Shown: positions 22,481 to 35,834 of the stretch, in pieces
Layout of the letters: every line of letters starts with the position of its first letter
How positions within the stretch are numbered: the stretch's first letter is position 1
DNA from: Platerodrilus igneus
Lineage: Eukaryota; Arthropoda; Insecta; Coleoptera; Lycidae
Direction: 5' to 3'
Assembly: GCA_036346225.1 (NCBI GenBank)
Contig: JARFIW010000588.1
Coordinates: 8,003,501 to 8,067,500, forward strand
Length of the DNA: 64,000 nucleotides
The notes under the pieces: generated by a model
Seen by the model: the letters and a program-made list of their open reading frames with translations, nothing else
What the model was told of the DNA's origin: nothing
Databases searched by the model: none
Made by a program: the position numbers and the translations under genes

Positions 22481-24330
22481 AAATGCTATTTGTTAAATAT
22501 AATCATTGGCAAATTGTTTTATTGAAATATCATTATTGTTGTAATATTTTTTATGTTGGTAATACATTATATATTTTTATATTGTAATGAATGGGTATAA
22601 TATGTTGACTGTCTGATGATTAATTATATTCCAAAACGTGGGTATAGGTCAATATACATGTATTTTTATGTTTTGTATTTAATTTATGCTGCACAATGAA
22701 GTAACAAATTTTGAGTAACGAGCGTTTTATGGATAGGAATATCATTTACCTTTTAAATTTTTTGTTAAATGTAATAGGACATTTATTGGGAGAAAGCAGA
22801 AACATCATGGTGCCTAAGCCTGTGTACGTATGGGTTCCAGAGGACAATGTTTATAAATTGACTTTCATACATGTTGCTTTAATGAATATTTGTTACAATA
22901 TGTGTCTACTATCAATGAACATCACGAATAAAAATTAAGTAAAAGTAAGAAATAAGTAGTAAATGTGTAAATATTAATTATAGTAATAATTCGTCAATAC
23001 AATGTCTTCAGTGCTTTCGACCGAGATCGGTCATCATCAGAGTGACTAAGTTTAAAAAACATTAATAAAACGATATGAACATATTTTTTTTAAAAACTTA
23101 CTATACCTTCTAATCAAAAACGGATTACTGCCATAACTCAATCCTTTGCTAGACGTCAGTATAACAAAAACTCATCTTACTCGAATAAATTAACAAAGTT
23201 CATTGAAGAAAATCGCCAACATGCCAAAGTTTCAGTAACGAAACAGCAAAGTTTGTTCAAAGGAAAATAAATAAATAAACATGGTGTTACGTTAAATTTC
23301 CACAATCGATTTATTTTTGCAACGTTTATATAAATATTAAGTTCCAACTACTTAATTTTTTACTTTTTATTAAGAAATGCCTCGTACAATTTTTAACATA
23401 AAGACTTCACACTCCCTGTGTTATTTCGAGTCATTTAAGTATTTATCTAACGTTCTCGTAGCCACAAAATATTTTAAAAGGTAAGTAATTTTATCGCTAG
23501 TTTTGAATTTTTGATTGAAATTCATAAATCCCTTCTTGTTTTTCTTTTACACTACAAGTCATAGTCAGAAGTAAAACAAAGGTGATAGAATGCAGTCCTG
23601 TAAAAAACAGGTGAAGGAGGGAACAACAGATTGGGAGATAAAACATTGATGGAAGTAGATGAATTAGGTAAGATAACCGGAACTGCAGCGAGAAGGTATT
23701 ACATCACTTTAACCTTTACATAATAAATGCTACGAATTATGCAGGCAAATTTCTCATCCGAGTTATAACAGGGTTTTACTTACATTTTTACCCAGTTTTC
23801 AGGGATCCATATTCTCGTCAAATTTCCACGTGGATCTTTCAATTTTAGTAGCGCCCTGAAAGGTAGGGGGCGGTAATTAGGTCACTACATCTAAAACACA
23901 CTAAACAACACTCCAACCACTCTATTTGAGCCTTGGCGTAATTCCTGGTAGAATTAGTTTGAAATCCAATAAAAGTTTCACATCATTTCCCCAAGAATGA
24001 TAAAAAAATCCTGCGAAAGTGATGTAAACACCCAAACGTATTTTTATATATTACTTCATTCTAAGCTTACAATTTAACTACTAATTTATAACCTGCTCGA
24101 GGCCAGAGCCAAGAAACACAGGAATTACTTTTGCTTTTAAAGCAACACGATAAATTTAACGAGTAAAAGAAATGGAAACTGGTTATCCACCGATTGAAAA
24201 ATGCAGTTACAGGTTAATTTACTTAACATGTAACAAAGGCTAGCATAAGCAAAGAAAGCATTTGTGAAAGTTTTTGTATGGAACACGATTTTGTATCAAA
24301 GTGAAACGTCAACCATAGGCAACACTGAAA
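22481..24330. other. 3' flank of thiolase and intergenic DNA
   Basis: No gene recognised. A compact stem with CTGATGA...GAAA on the minus strand at 23015-23040 is the only notable structure. Confidence 0.5.
22928..22933 (+). terminator. Candidate poly(A) signal of thiolase gene
   Basis: AATAAA about 450 nt after the thiolase stop. No exact AATAAA was noticed closer, so a variant signal nearer the stop is also possible. Confidence 0.35.
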
Positions 24331-24680
24331 AAGAGAAAGTGGTCTTCGAAATGTGGTGATATAGACAAATTTTACAGATTAGGTGGGTAGATTAGCCCTC
24401 AAATGAGGAGGTATTGATATGCATTGGTGAGAAGAGAACTTTGTGGTGAAATATAAAGAAAATGAAGGATAGAATGATTGGGCATACTTTGTGGTATACA
24501 GGGTTGCTTAATGTAACATTAGAAGGAAATGTAATGGCTAAAAATGGTAGAGGCAGACCAAAGCTTGGATATGATAAACAGTTTAGATGGATGTATTAGT
24601 TACATATCAATGAAGAGGTAAGCTTAGTTCAGGATAGCCTGGAAAGCTGCATTAAACGTCTGCGGATTAAGAACCAAACA
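24330..24680 (+). mobile_element. RTE-like LINE 3' relic
   Basis: Decayed coding similarity to the RTE C-terminus: KMKDRMIGHTLWYTGLLN, GNVMAKNGRGRPKLGYD. There are multiple stops. It belongs to a more diverged subfamily than the copies at 15 and 55 kb. Confidence 0.65.
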
Positions 24681-26390
24681 ACAGTAAGACTTTATTTTGT
24701 GTTTTTCTTGTTAATACAAGTGTGTTGTAAAACATAATACATAAAATTAGCTACAACCATGCTGTTGACAAATTCAAAGCTGCTGGACCAGAAGTGACAT
24801 CTTGGTTTAACCTCTGGATATGGATTCCATAGTGATTTTTTAGTCATCTACATTAAAGTGGCACGATAGTCTGATAATCAACAGAAATTCAATCACCCAA
24901 ACCTCTAGTTTTAACAATACTATTTTGCACAAGCACTCTCAGGTTCAAATCAGTTATTACCCCCTTGGGATAAGGGTTTTAACATACTACAAGTCTGAAT
25001 TCCACAATCGTAAATAACAAGAAACAGAGTAACATTTACATGTAACAAGTACTAAATCAACAATGTTGCCACTTTTTCCAGAATAAATTAAAGCAGAATA
25101 TATACTCACCCTCATGAGGAATATATTACTTAACCTAGCTCCCTTTACTATGCGATTATTTGGTCATCTAACCTTATACTGAGCACAAGTTCTATGTACC
25201 TCAGCAGATCCTTAGATAAAAGTACATATGACAAATAAACTAAGTAAAAGGTTTGGGGCTGGCCTGTGCTATCTATTGCTTCTTACGTTAACAAATCAAC
25301 TTTATATACATTTATCTCATTACTTTTGCGAATAAAATATCAAAGACCAAGAGCATGCATTTGGGGGAGCATTTATATTATATATTTTGTACAATACCAT
25401 AATTATTTAAATTACTTTGGACCAACTTAATGTGAGTACATCATCCTTAGCTTAGGATTGACTTAGCAGATAAGCGTTGAAATTCTACGAACCTTAAAAT
25501 GGTGCCGTGTATTTTCTTTGCCCTTGGTAATAGGATAACTAGGATCTCCCCATTAGTAACACTTTTTCCCAGAAAATAATTTCCTACGATGACCCCAAGT
25601 TATGACCAAATTTGCTGTTTATACAATACCGCATAAGGCAATTCCAATATCTTTCAAGTAAACGAAAATAAATATAAACCCTGAAGTAGATTAAGGGTAA
25701 AAATAAGAATAGTAGAAAGAATAAGAGTACCTGAAATAAATTAGAAAATGTACATGGTGTACCAAAGAATGCTCTTCTAGCGCTAATATGATTATCTAAA
25801 AAAATCAGGAACAATTCTGTTAAATACAGTAATAGATACTTATTAATGTACACTAGAAACTTTTCTAACATTATCCTGCAGTAAATAATGCGGATGAGTT
25901 AGTTTCCAATTAATTAATTTGAATTATTAAAAAAGAACTCTAAACCATTCGCACTCCTTGATGAATGTGTAAAATCAAAGAGAAATATATTCTTGCAGAA
26001 GCACTGAAAACACGATTCAGATTTGGAAACAACACCTGTCTTATAGGCACTGTTGATTTTATTTGTAAGGTAAATTGAATTTATCGTTTTTACAATGTTT
26101 ATGTTTAAAACAGATTGTGAATTGCCTAAAATTTACATTGTGTTGTAGTCGAGTTAGCTTATTTACATGTTAGGTTATTTTATAAATTGGTTCTGTGGGA
26201 TGGAGCTGTCTGATTTACCTTAGAAAGTATTCAGATAGGTTTTAACACGTCCTACAATTACTGTATACCTATACATAATTTTTATGGAACCCTATCGTGA
26301 TTGAATTAACTTTTGCTCAAGCCATTTGTAACAATAATTTTGTGTATAAATTTATCTGTTAAGTAGATTTTATAATTTACATTTTTTTTA
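24681..26390. other. Intergenic, nothing recognised
   Basis: AT-rich DNA. The minus-strand frame at 25584-25871 has no recognisable features. Confidence 0.5.
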
Positions 26391-26394
26391 CAGA

Positions 26395-29300
26395 ATGTAG
26401 AGGGCCAAGAAAATTGTTGATTTAGCATTAATAACCCAAAGTACGCCTAAAGATATTGATTTAAACGAAATTGCTAGATGAAATAAGCTATGACTTCTCA
26501 CAGCAAAATAATTATTATGAGACAACCCAAGAAAATATTCTAGAAACACTCAGTACACTTCAACATACAATAAAAGTAGAAGATTTACAGGAAAACTCAA
26601 CAGTTGAAGTTCATTGTGAAGCAAACGAAAACTCAACATATTCTCGTTGACCTCGATAATGACCTCAAAATCTCTCATCATAATGTTGAACTTTTAAGTA
26701 ATTCAAAGTTCCGATTTTGATTATTGTATAAGTGATGGTAGTGACAGCGCTAATAATTATAATGGATCAGTACCGTATGCAGTGCATTTTGATTCAGAAA
26801 ACTCGTCTATTGAATTAAGGAGCAGTAAAAGAAAAAGGCGAAAGAGGTCTCAAGTAGATAATTCTACATGGACTGATATACAGAATGCTTTTAACAGAGA
26901 AAGGAGAAACTACTTCGGCAGAAAAAAACAAGGTGGAAAGTGGAATTATAAAGTGCCAAGACTCAAGAAAAATGAAACCGCGTTGTAGATTGTTACAGGC
27001 GGAAAAGCTACTAAAGTATATATTTTTCATTAAAAGTATAAAATGGGGGCGGCCTGTAAAACAAAAATTAAAGGGAGGTCACCCGCACTAGCTAGCAGAA
27101 GGTTGTGGATCATATAGAGGGTTAAAATTTTGCAGACAGGGCTAAATTAATATATAATATACTACAAAAAAAATTGGCACACCTTTCATAAATATTGTGG
27201 CTTAATGATAATTACCAAGGGCACCAGACAAGTCGAAAATGTCCAAATGTCCATGCAAAACCTTGAGAGACGTCATTCCAAGGAGGACAATTGTTTCTTT
27301 TAATAAACTCTTACCTTTTTGACTACTTATGCACCTTTCATGATCAAAAATAAAAAAAATATTGACTTAAACAGCGGTAAACAAAAACTATTTAATCACC
27401 AGAGCAATAAACGTGAAACCTCTTACATTAGAAAATTCATTGATTTTAATTTAGAAATGTAATTGAATGGTTGATATGGAATTATGATAATTTTATGTAC
27501 ATTAGCAATTCCCAAACGTTTTATATGGAAGAAAAATTATACTATAAATTTTACACTAAATTAATCCTACGGTTTATTGCCAAAACGTCCTAACAAATAA
27601 ATTAACTAAAAATTAGTCATTTAGCTTAACTATAAAAACTTACTTCTAAAAATCGTCAATTGGTTGATGGCTTGCCTTCCAATGCACAACAGCTCTTAAG
27701 TTGGGGTAGCGAATCTCGCTTGTTGCTCTTGTTCCTTCGCAATTATTAAATAATTCAATGGCAGACGAACCCGGCAGAATCTTGTTGAGCTTAACTTGTG
27801 CATCACATGCATACACGCTTTTTATTATTTCTTTATATCACTGATAAATCCGTGAACACACGGGCATCAACCCTCGCGAACTGGAAGAGTTAATTACTCC
27901 TTTCCAATTTCACTATCGTGATACTTAGTGCAATATCATATCTGTGATGCCGGAGAACGCTACCCGCGAACTTCTGTGGCTACGTTTCTACCTTTTGACA
28001 AAGGACAACCCCATTGGAATCTCTCGTCTTTTGGCTAAAGCCTTAAGTTATATATTAATCCATACTCTAACCATTATTTACGTCATATTTCTGTTATCCA
28101 ATGACTTAACAGAACCTCCCAAAAACAAGATTTCAGAAACCAAATCCAACCCCTTTCAAGATGAGGGTCACAGAAGCAATTATTTTTCTAATGGTATAAC
28201 TATGTTGTATCTTCTTGGAATTTTAATTACTGAATTGTGGACCATACCTATGGCGACAGTTGTCTGCCATTAACAAAAGACCGGTTAACCCACTTGAGCC
28301 GAAATGGATTTTAATACAATGGATGTCTCGACTACTTAAAATTACTTGCAATCTTTGAACAAAACAAATTGGAAAATAGTTTGGCTATTTATAATGTTTC
28401 GTTTTCTATAACCCACTGTCAATCACGAAAATATTAAGAAGATTAAGTTTTACAACTGAAAATTATTTTTCTTTGTTTACGTTTAAAAGGTACTATTCCA
28501 TTTAATTTTATCAGATTTGTCAATCTATAATGGACATAAGTTTTGAAAGGCTTATTGTATTCGGATTTGCAAGGTAGGACCATTAAATTATGATGACTGC
28601 CGCTGGAATTTATAATATTTAAGCCTAAAGCTATTTCTAAACCTGGTGTTTATTATAAGGGGTGCTAACTAAAATATAAAAGTAATTTATTATGGGATTC
28701 TTCCTATAAGTTATGCAAGTTATTGAAATTTAAGTAATCAATTAATTTGTTTATTAGTTAACATTTCAAAATAATGTTACAAGATGTACAGCAGCAAACA
28801 AAAAGGGAAGCGTAATTAGATGTTCAGAAATAACCGACAATGACGGGAAATAGGTATTTGAAGCTTTCTGGTTGACAAGTTGAGGAGAAAAAGAAAGAAT
28901 CGGGCTACTTGAAAACTATGTCATACCATCTCAAAGTAAATGAAAAATTGTAGTGTGTAAAACGATGTTTTTAAACACATTGAATATTGGAAAGACTGCA
29001 GTATGGCTCTGGAAAACGATTCAAAGGAACATTTTACAGTAGCGAGAGATTGCAATCAGTCAGTGAAATAGTGAAAAGTTTAAAAGATTTTTTAGAATCA
29101 CTACCAAAAATGGAGTCTCATTATTGCCACAAAGAATCATCAAAGCAATATCTTTTACCGGAATGAGCCTCGAAAAAAGCTTTATACGATCATTATGTTT
29201 CTGTTTGGAGTTCTACAAATAATGTTCCAACGGTTTCAGTTGCAAAATTTTATAATACTTTAGGCGCAGAAAATATAGGTCTTTTTCACCCAAAAAAGAC

Positions 29301-30040
29301 AAGTGTGCACTTTGCATATCACATAAACTAGGGTTTATAAATGACAATGACCATAACCTTCATATAGCAAGAAAAGAAGATAGTCGTTCTGAAAAAAGCA
29401 ACGATCAAAATAGTGAACATGATATTGTTTTAGCAGTTTATGAACAGGCATTACTGTCTGCACCAAAATTTAACATTTCATCACTGTATTATAAATCAAA
29501 ATGAAGAAGATGTTTACTGCTACCTTTGGAATGAAGCTAAAGGTGGTGTTTCTGCAGAAGAATTTTCGTCTGTTGTCGTGAAACTAATTGTAGAAAAAAA
29601 TTCTTCCTTAGATTGACAAGGACAACCTAAATACTAAAATCATTATTTATAGTAATGGATGTGCCGCACAAAATAGAAATGTTACTATTTCAAATGCATT
29701 GCGGAATGTGACGATCGTGAATAATGTAACTATACAACAAAAATATCTCGAAGTTGGGCACACACACAGATGGAGGTGGCCTCAATGCACATCTCCATCG
29801 AGAAAGTACTTCGAAATAAAACTGTCAATGTGCCAGCAGAGTATGTAAATATCTGCCTACGTGCTCATAAAAATCCAAGACCTTACTATGTAGAGTATCT
29901 TACACATTCCTCCTTTAAATCATTTGCGGATGTTAAATTCTTTAAATCCATTCGTCCTGGGAGGAAGGTGGGCAATTTGAAAGTTAATGATATCAGAGCA
30001 CTGCAATACTCGGCAAAAAATGGTCGTTTCTTATAAAATA
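26395..30040 (+). pseudogene. Decayed transposase-like gene of a multicopy insect family, split by an insertion
   Basis: The N-terminal part (26395-27030) reads IVDLALITQSTPKDIDL, then ENSSIELRSSKRKRRKRS and FNRERRNYFGRKKQGGKW. The rest (about 28790-30036) shows FSPKKDKCALC, VMDVPHK in the frame where related proteins read YSDG..QNRN, then TVNVPAEYVNICLRAHKN and FFKSIRPGRKVGNLKVNDIR. I recognise this as an unnamed family, repeated in many insect genomes, with RNase H-like spacing of acidic residues; its superfamily is uncertain. Many stops and shifts make it inactive. About 1.75 kb (27040-28790) separates the parts without similarity. It is intergenic between the thiolase and WDR74-like genes. 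Confidence 0.6.
27040..28790. other. Insertion within the transposase-like relic
   Basis: No protein similarity recognised. An open frame at 27944-28273 (109 codons with hydrophobic stretches) is unassigned and probably chance. Confidence 0.35.
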
Positions 30041-31456
30041 AATTTTAAAGATGAATGGCAGTTGCTGTCTCAACGTTGAGAACCATTGGAAGTAAACGAA
30101 TACCAATTATTACCAAATTTACACCAAACTAGGTTGCCCATAACAAGTAGAAAATATAATGACCATTAAAAACTAAGATTCGTTTGGACTATCATGCGTT
30201 CTACGACAATTTACCGCAAATTTGAATTTTGCTTTTTTTAAGTTTAGGATTTTTATAGTTTTATCTATCTTTGTTTTTTTGTTTACCTAATTAGCTATAT
30301 TAAATTTTTGACAACTTGGAACAACTTCATTATTAAATTTGTTCCATTTTCGCCAACATGATCCAAGTCAACTCCATAAATTCAATACCCATCTTTGTTA
30401 GAATAATAAGCCAACTCTATTTATCACAAATATTAAGAAAACTGATGGAGATTTAGTTTAACAAGTTTTTAAATTAGTTAAGGGACCACGAGACAATTTA
30501 GTAGAAATAGAATGTGGCTAGTCCATGCAAAAACAAACTGCTTAGACAGTTTAAAGACTGTACTATAAATTGTGTTCCAATGGAGTTAGCTTGTTTGCAA
30601 ATTAAGCTGTCGATATGTAACTGGTATAATGTATGTATGCCATCATTGGATGGTATATTTAATACACGCCTTTGTTCTATCATTGTTAAACATGTGTACG
30701 TATAACCTTGTTAGTTTTGTCCCACTATGAACATCTGTGTTTTATTATCAGACACTGCATTGAGCACAAAAACAAAGTGAGATTAGATTATGACGAGTAT
30801 CTTGGAGTAAGTAAATACTAGTAATTTCAAAATTACTTCCATTTTTAAGTACTATACCTATTGGTCAGAACTAGACAAAAGATATATTTTTAGAATGTTA
30901 GAAAAGCAAGTGTAGTCCATTCAATTTAACTTTAGGATAACGTCAAATGTAGTAATGAAGTGTTGGCAACTGCATGCAAATGAATACCTAGAATTGCGCT
31001 TGAAGAAGACTGTCACTTGAAACAATAAACGTTGGCAGTTCTCTTCAGTGTTGCAGCAAATTGTCCTTGCCAATGGGAATATTCCTATATCTTACATTAA
31101 ATATATTATAATTTAAGCTAACATGGCAATATACTATTTTATTCAGTTGTGAGGTCATACTAAAGTTAAAGCGAATGGACTATATTCGTCCCATATTTAT
31201 CCAAGTATCACCGGGTCCATTTTATAACGTCCTTGGTAGAATACTACAAATTTTTTATATTTGGTGGGAAATTTAAAATCGTTTTAAAATTTTCTCTAGT
31301 TACAAAGTTAAGCCTATCGTCACAAAGTAGGCGCAGTCTAGTAATTTCTATAAAATAGGTAGTTTTATATAATTTTATAAACTCTAAAAATAATTGTGTA
31401 AAATTAAAATCAATATACAAATATTGTTTTCATGTTTTCTTTGATAGAATAAACCA
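30041..31456. other. Intergenic, nothing recognised
   Basis: AT-rich, no supported gene. It lies between the transposase-like relic and the 3' end of the WDR74-like gene. Confidence 0.5.
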
Positions 31457-31462
31457 TTTATT
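31457..31462 (-). terminator. Candidate poly(A) signal of WDR74-like gene
   Basis: AATAAA on the minus strand, 65 nt after the stop codon. Confidence 0.5.
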
Positions 31463-31527
31463 AGAGAACAAAATACTTTAAAAGATTGCTTTATGTACAG
31501 ACGTTTTTTTTAAAAAATAAAAGTGAA

Positions 31528-31749
31528 TCATTCTAACGATTTTTTCTTCTTTACAGATTTTATAATTGATGGGTCAAGACTTTTTCGCTTCTTTTTCTTA
31601 TCACTTATGACTTCCATATTTTTAAACAAATCTTCATATTCTTGGTCTTCAACACTTTCTTCCACTTCTTCACCTGTATCTTTAATATCAGATTCTTCTT
31701 TAACAATGCGTTTGATTAAAATCTTTGTTAAACTTTGCTTCATATATTT
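31528..31749 (-). CDS. WDR74: WDR74-like exon 5 (basic C-terminal tail)
   Basis: The acceptor is TTCTTTTCAG. It encodes KYMKQSLTKILIKRI, an acidic run (EEVEESVEDQEYEDLF) and Lys-rich clusters, with a stop at 31530-31528. The KYMKQSLTKIL segment matches the family junction that follows the last WD repeat, tying this distant exon to the gene. Confidence 0.88.
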   Translation of the reverse strand, partial: KYMKQSLTKILIKRIVKEESDIKDTGEEVEESVEDQEYEDLFKNMEVISDKKKKRKSLDPSIIKSVKKKKSLE

Positions 31750-33645
31750 CTGAAAAGAAAATTATACATTCAATAAAATATTATAAACAGTGATTATCGA
31801 CAGCAGAATACAGATATACTCTGTTTTATGAAACAGTGTAGTGATGTCATACAGACTAGCAGCTGTTATGTTGCTGTACATTGCATATAATACCATTTCT
31901 TTAGAACGTTTGTTTACAGCCTTAGCTGTATAGTTCACCATTAATCTGGAATAACAATACAAAAAGTGCAAAATTTGTTGCGAAGAAAATGGTTTTAATA
32001 CAAAATAAACTAGAAAAATTTGTAAAATTGATAAAAACAACAAATCACAAATAATAGGCGACAGACGCAAAATGAAATAAAATTTAGCAAAGCACTAATG
32101 ACAACAGCAGAAAGAGATGCCGACACACAACATTTACTTTCTCCTAATTTATTACACATACATAGTTTTAGACTACGTTTGGCAACAAAAACTACTGTGT
32201 GTGACATCACTACACTCATTCGTGAAATGGACTATAGTATAGATAACTGTTAAGATTTGATCCAGGTAGCAAATCGGAAACATTGATACGGTGTATACGT
32301 TGAAAGTAGTAATTTTAAAGCTCTTTTTGACAGCTTTTGAAAAATATATAGTTTAATATAATTATCTTTTCAAATGGCCGATTTATTCCATGTTTTTGGT
32401 AAAATAAAATAATTTATTATATTGGAAATAAATAGTTGGCCGCGAAATAAAAGGTAAACAAAAAATGACAATTGTTTGTATAACAAACGTCAACGAGCTT
32501 CAATCATATCTATTGCACATGCAATAAATTGTATTGTTAGTTTGTAAGTGAAGCACCAGTCTGTTACTAAATGGCAAAATTTGAAAATTACGAAAAATAC
32601 GATCTGCTAGTTGCATTTATTGAGTCTGCGAGAATTCCTCTATCAGGAAAAACTTTATATTATAACAGGTAATTGTGTAACTAATAGCAAATAATATTAC
32701 TATGTCGTTTGTAAATAATACAGGTATCCTTAAAGACGACAACAAAATATTAACATGTTTAAAAGGATAGATAGTAATTTACAACAGTTTGGCTGTTTTG
32801 ACAAACCTAGAATAAAACAGTACGCCGTTTTTAATCAAGAGCAAACTACTGTTGCAACCATAGCATGTGTGGAAACAAACCCAAGAACATCATGTAGGAA
32901 AATTGAAAGGGAATCAAGAATATTGAAGCATAATAAATATCGACCCTATAAAATTCAAATTATACATAGTTTGTTTCCGGACGATTTAAAACAAAAAAGG
33001 CGATTTTGTCAATGGTATCTTCGTAAATGTGCTGCTACTAACAATTTTGGAAATAACATTATATGGTCTGATGAAGCACTTGCTGGTCGAATGAAAATAC
33101 CTCTCAAACATACGAGGCGTCAAGAGAGCCGTTATGGTTTGAATATTTGTTGCTACATTGTTGGTGGCAAATTTCAATATCATATTTTTGAAATCAATCT
33201 TTCAGCTGGTCGCTATACTGAAATTTTGGATACCAAGTTGCACAAATTACTGGAGGACATGCCTCTCGAAAAAAGACAAAAAGTGTGATTCCAACAAGAT
33301 GGTGCACCCCCGCACAACGCTATAATTACTCGTGATTATTTAAATAGAGAATATCCCAATAAATGGGTGGATACGTTTGGACCTGATTTGTCGATATTGG
33401 ACTATTTCTTATGGATTTTTTTGAAAAGGGAAAGCTATAAAACCCAGTACCATATTATTGAAGAGTTGCGGAATTCAGTTGATGCAGCATTTCGTAAAGT
33501 TAAGGCGGTTCATTTACTAAATTCTATTAAATCTTTAATAAAACAATGCGAACTTTGTTTAAGAGAGAATGGAGGCCAGTTTGAACAATATCTCTGAATT
33601 GTCAGTAAATAAAACTATTGTAGTATTCCCATCTGTGTTCTAATG

Positions 33646-33710
<65 letters not shown>

Positions 33711-35779
33711 GTGAGGGTGTGTGTAAGTGTGTGTGCATGCACGTGTGGGCACGTGCTTGTGTGTGTGTGTGTGTGAGGGTATGAGGTCTGTGACTGTGTA
33801 TGAATTTGTGTATCCATATATAGATTATAGACTATTTATATGTGGATAGGGAAATATCATTTTCAATTTAAGATGTAACTATATTAATTTTTGTAATATA
33901 TGTAGTTATGATGTATTCTTCTAGATTTCAAATTTTGTTGTTTAGAAATGATGTGGTACAATAATAAACTCTTGTTTTGTGTTTACCTTTTGTTTCGCAG
34001 CCAACTATTTATTACTAATATAATAAATTATTTTATTATACCAAAAACATGGAATAAATCGGTCATGTCAAAAGATAATTATATTAAACTACATATTTTT
34101 GAAAAGCTGTCAAAAGAGATTTTAAATAAAGCGGCAACCAATTTCTATTTAAAAATGCTAGTTTATATTATAACCTAAAAAGTGTTATAAATATTAAATA
34201 TTTGCGTACACCACTGTATTCTACGTAAAAAACTGTATAAAAGACTTCTACAGTATTAGAAGTTTTTGCAAACAAACGAGTTATACGAATTAATAGAATT
34301 GTTAGAAATTTCAATTTTTGGCTAGAAGTCGAAAACAAAAGAACATCGCTCATTTGTGATTTCACCATTGAATTGATCTCAAAAAGTTGGCCCATGACTG
34401 TGCACACAGTTTGATTGTATCTTTAATAACAACTAAGTTACCCATTTAATACATCCAATTTGGGGCACAGTGTAAACTGTACTCACTTTTTGATATATAC
34501 GTTCCTTTATATTCTAATAAAAAATATGGATTTCCAACTTGGTATGCCACGAATTTAAGAAAAAACATAAAACTTAAATCAATTAATCATGTAATATACA
34601 AGAAAACTAAAAGTGAAGAACTTTACAAAGAATTTGTGTGATTGCGTACACTCCTGAACTCTCACACCTCCAAATCATTTAATGACTTAATTACTTGTTA
34701 CATGCCGAAAATTGGCCTGTAAACATTTCCAATTTTAGTTTTAATTTGCAAGTGAATGCGCGCCAATAATTTGAAAGACTTGTGCGTGCATTTCCGTCAC
34801 GTCGGACTAGTCAACGAGACGTCGAGCGGAGTGTTTATCTTTGTGCCGTTACCTTGTATTCTCTTTCAGGTTATGTAGGTTTCCTTTTATCTACCTAATT
34901 ATCGTTCCTCATACCAATTTCCTGTGGTTCCGCTATAAAATAGGAAAGAAGACAAATTAAATATGGTTTGGACAAGGGGGCCCAAAGGGATGACCCACGC
35001 CCGGCAACGCCCAAGGACGCCCGTAGCGCCCAACTGACGTGAGAGTAGCTGCCATGTGTGAAGAGTTCTACAGTTTTACGTGAGTACCTTTGTCATTCTC
35101 TATTAATTAAAATAAAATTTTTTTGCATGTGATAATAATTTGATCATAAAAATGACGTAACCGCTTATGGCGCAATATTTTGCAAATATTTATCATTAAT
35201 ACCAACTGCCATAGTAGCTCTCATACAGCACCCGCAAGGTCTTTAAAAGTAGACCTTAGAGTGTAGAACCGGGCTATAACATAGTAATACTGAAAAGTCT
35301 ACCCTTACTGGTGCCAAACAGTTCTACACTTTTAGTCTTTTATGCAGAAAAAGCAAGAACAAGGAATACCTGGTATAATGTGATGATAATGATGTAACCC
35401 TCGCATCAATCAATAGCTAATGCATTCAATAGTGTTTATACGCCAACATATTACAATAAGGTAGATTTGGGTCAATTGCATGTCAACATGCCAACAATTA
35501 ATAAATCTGGCTCTTCATAAGTCGAAGTAGAACTTGTTTTCAGAAAAATAAAGAATAAGGTGATTGCTGGTACTGACAGAATTCTAAGTTTTTGAATTAG
35601 AAAATATTCGGAAGCTTTTACTAAGTCTCTTCTCATCATATTCAATTACTCCTTAAAAACGTTGACATTTCCGGTAATATGGAAATTAGTAAAAATATCT
35701 CCAATCTTAAAATCTGCGAAGGTAGATGTTTTTAGAAATTATAGCTTAACTCTGTTAAAGTGTTTTAATGTTATTATCT

Positions 35780-35834
<55 letters not shown>

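Larger units (their letters stand above)
32311..34130 (+). mobile_element. Tc1/mariner-superfamily transposon with long terminal inverted repeats
   Basis: TIRs of about 150 bp: the left one (about 32311-32468) reads TTTAAAG...TTTTTGACAGCTTTTG... to GGTAAACAAAAAATGAC, and the right one (about 33975-34128) is its diverged reverse complement (TTGTGTTTACCTTTTGTTTC to GCTGTCAAAAGAGATTTTAAA). The transposase gene lies between them. A TA microsatellite and a TG-rich tract (33646-33790) sit between the gene and the right TIR. Both in-frame stops and TIR divergence indicate a dead copy. It lies inside WDR74 intron 4, in the opposite orientation. Confidence 0.85.

Noticed and set aside
22711..22938. 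75-codon frame after the thiolase stop
   Set aside because: It has no motif and sits in the likely 3' UTR; it does not encode an SCP2 domain.
27944..28273. 109-codon frame with hydrophobic stretches
   Set aside because: No splice context, family motif or conserved pattern; chance in AT-rich DNA is likely.
33602..33817. 71-codon minus-strand frame rich in His and Thr
   Set aside because: It is the translation of the TG/TA microsatellite inside the mariner element.
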